DNA from: Nevskia soli DSM 19509
GTDB lineage: Bacteria; Pseudomonadota; Gammaproteobacteria; Nevskiales; Nevskiaceae
Direction of reading: 5' to 3'
Assembly: GCF_000711955.1 (NCBI RefSeq)
Contig: NZ_JONR01000035.1
Span: 1-50,568, forward strand
DNA: 50,568 bases
Of the stretch, positions 49,249 through 50,568 are shown one piece after another. Position 1 is the first letter of the stretch, and each line of letters opens with the position of its first letter. Below the pieces are notes generated by a model. That model was not told the origin of the DNA and made no database searches. It worked only from the letters and a program-made list of their open reading frames with translations. The position numbers and the translations under genes were made by a program.

Positions 49249-49977
49249 GTGTCAGTTTCCTTGATCAATATTGCGGCGGACGCCGCGGATTCCGTCGCCG
49301 CCATCAACCCGGCCGACCTGTCCATCTATCACCTGGTTTCGCAGGCCGACCCCGTCGTCAAGGCCGTGCTGGTGATCCTGGTGATCTTCTCGTTCTGGTG
49401 CTGGACCGTGATGTTCGAGAAGCTGTTCGCCTTCATGTCCGCGCTCAGCGCCGTCAGCCGCCTCGAAACCACGCTGGAAGACGGCACGCTGGAGGACATG
49501 ATCAACTACAGCGACAAGCATCAGATCTCCAACATCATCGCCGCCGGCAACCAGGAATGGCGCGAAGGCTCCGGCGAGCACGAGCACGAAGCGCTGCACG
49601 AAGTGCGTGACCGCATCGAGCGCGCCATGCGCCTGGAACTGTCCAACGAAACCCGCCGCATCAACAAGCGCCTGCCGTTCCTGGCGACGGTGGGTTCCTC
49701 GGCTCCGTTCATCGGCCTGTTCGGCACGGTGTGGGGCATCATGAACACCTTCACCGGCATCGCCGCGGCGCATGACACCAGCCTGGCCACCGTGGCCCCG
49801 GGTATCGCCGAAGCGCTGATCGCCACCGGCATCGGCCTGGCCGCCGCCATCCCCTCGATCATGGCGTACAACAGCTTCGCCACCAACCTGGGTCGTTACG
49901 TCGGCCGCCTCAACACCGTCATCGGCATCTATGCCGGGCGCCTGTCCAAGCGCTTCGCGCCGGCCATTGCGGCCTGA
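49249..49977 (+). CDS. exbB: ExbB/MotA-TolQ family proton channel protein
   Basis: 242 residues from a GTG start at 49249 (GGAG 8 nt upstream). Helix 1 is about residues 35-58 (VKAVLVILVIFSFWCWTVMFEK). The MotA/TolQ/ExbB signature follows in PFLATVGSSAPFIGLFGTVWGIMNTF (about 142-167) and APGIAEALIATGIGLAAAIPSIMAYN. The large cytoplasmic loop lies between. With ExbD it converts proton motive force to work on TonB-dependent receptors; TolQ is the alternative. The ExbD-like sequence of the next gene favours ExbB. Confidence 0.88.
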   Translation: MSVSLINIAADAADSVAAINPADLSIYHLVSQADPVVKAVLVILVIFSFWCWTVMFEKLFAFMSALSAVSRLETTLEDGTLEDMINYSDKHQISNIIAAGNQEWREGSGEHEHEALHEVRDRIERAMRLELSNETRRINKRLPFLATVGSSAPFIGLFGTVWGIMNTFTGIAAAHDTSLATVAPGIAEALIATGIGLAAAIPSIMAYNSFATNLGRYVGRLNTVIGIYAGRLSKRFAPAIAA

Positions 49978-50007
49978 GCGGGGAGAGCGGCCGTGAAGAG
50001 CAAGAAG

Positions 50008-50110
50008 GTGGTCAGTGGTCAGTGGTCAGTGACTAGTGAAAAGCAGGATGGGCTGCGCCCGTCTTTTGATGTGACTAGCCACTGGTCACTGGCCACTAGC
50101 CACTGGCAGT
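50008..50110. repeat. Heptad-repeat hairpin element between exbB and exbD
   Basis: The left arm (50008-50038) is made of GGTCAGT heptads ending GACTAGTG. The right arm (about 50071-50110) is the near complement, built of CCACTGG/TCACTGG/CCACTAG units. The loop begins AAAAGC and ends GTCTTTT. It is the same architecture as 45064-45160 but with a different loop. It occupies nearly all of the gap inside the exbB-exbD operon. Confidence 0.6.
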
Positions 50111-50123
50111 TGGAGTTTTCGCC

Positions 50124-50555
50124 ATGGGCGTGAGCGTCAAATCCTCTTCGGGCGGAGACGAAGGGGAGATGGGGCCCGTGGCGGAAATCAACGTCACGCC
50201 TCTGGTCGACGTCATGCTGGTGTTGCTGATCATCTTCATGGTCACGATGCCGCTGATGATGAACCAGTTGCCCATCACCCTGCCCAAACCCAGCCTGTTC
50301 CAGTCGGACAAGCCGCCGGAGAAGCTCGGCGTCAGTTTCGATCTGCAGAACAATTACTTCATCCAGCACAACGACGATGCCAAGGAAGCGGTGCCGTATG
50401 CCGACCTGCCGGCGCGCCTGCACGATATCGCGCAGCAGTTCCCGGATGAGCTGGTCACCGTGTGCGCGGATCCCCAATCCGTCTACGACCGCGTGGTCGA
50501 CCTGATGGCCATCGTCGGCAGCTCCGGCTTCGGCAAGGTGACGTTATGTCCATGA
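50124..50555 (+). CDS. exbD: ExbD/TolR family biopolymer transport protein
   Basis: 143 residues. The single transmembrane helix carries the ExbD signature VAEINVTPLVDVMLVLLIIF, with the proton-relay Asp29. The periplasmic domain follows (LGVSFDLQNNYFIQ, ELVTVCADPQSVYDRVVDLMAIV). The pattern NVTPLVDVML is closer to ExbD than to TolR. It is separated from exbB by 146 bp filled by a hairpin repeat, an unusually long gap for this pair. Its stop overlaps the next start as ATGA. Confidence 0.88.
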   Translation: MGVSVKSSSGGDEGEMGPVAEINVTPLVDVMLVLLIIFMVTMPLMMNQLPITLPKPSLFQSDKPPEKLGVSFDLQNNYFIQHNDDAKEAVPYADLPARLHDIAQQFPDELVTVCADPQSVYDRVVDLMAIVGSSGFGKVTLCP

Positions 50556-50568
50556 GCGCAAAGACGTC
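50546..50568 (+). CDS. Start of a further gene, cut by the window edge
   Basis: ATG 50546 or ATG 50552 (the latter overlapping the exbD stop as ATGA) opens a frame reading MSMSAKT or MSAKT to the end of the window. Position after exbD suggests another subunit of the transport system (a second ExbD or TonB), but too little sequence is present to say. Confidence 0.35.

Overview
The window is about 50.6 kb of GC-rich, densely coding bacterial chromosome. The gene content (MinCDE, monomeric isocitrate dehydrogenase, nadD-rsfS-rlmH, holA-proA, ExbB/ExbD, MipA/OmpV, SanA, a DedA-rhodanese fusion, an Anbu proteasome homologue) points to a gammaproteobacterium. The mix fits the Nevskiales/Solimonadaceae or Xanthomonadales neighbourhood best. 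That placement is inferred from gene content and codon usage, not from a marker gene. No rRNA, tRNA, CRISPR array, prophage or intact transposase was seen.

Layout: 1-3.9 kb has an AlkA-type glycosylase, an orphan VWA protein, a MAPEG protein and SanA, flanked by dispersed intergenic repeats. 3.9-8.1 kb (minus strand) has a GcvA-like LysR regulator, an HI0933-type flavoprotein and an exported CocE-type hydrolase. 8.1-13.4 kb has a 267-bp palindromic repeat, a conserved hypothetical, an M14 carboxypeptidase, a PrpF-family isomerase and convergent ppnN. 13.7-15.8 kb holds an exported flavin amine oxidase translationally coupled to a c-type cytochrome. 15.9-22 kb is a four-gene minus-strand cluster: membrane-anchored class III aminotransferase, PHP-glycosyltransferase fusion, phosphatidylserine decarboxylase, and an Mpo1-like membrane protein. 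It looks like an uncharacterised aminolipid/glycolipid pathway and is the best candidate in the window for something new. 22-33 kb has icd, a DHA2-family drug exporter, a Ser/Gly-rich lipoprotein, the second copy of the 267-bp repeat, a fused 5-oxoprolinase-type enzyme and MipA/OmpV. 33-40.5 kb has a GNAT, DedA-rhodanese, minCDE, and the ATP-grasp/alpha-E pair facing the Anbu protease, without the transglutaminase that usually accompanies them. 40.6-50.6 kb has a DsbA-fold isomerase/secreted protein/hydrolase trio and then a housekeeping run: holA-proA, nadD-rsfS-rlmH, tkt, and exbB-exbD with the start of the next gene cut by the window edge.

Two repeat classes stand out. One is a pair of 267-bp elements, about 99% identical by eye, with roughly 30-bp terminal inverted repeats and two internal hairpin arms; each lies between divergent genes. 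The other is a pair of hairpins built from degenerate AGTGnnT heptads, inserted between proA and nadD and between exbB and exbD. Several starts were moved from the longest open frame on ribosome-site or family-length grounds (minD TTG, nadD TTG, isomerase GTG, hydrolase TTG, exbB GTG, and others).
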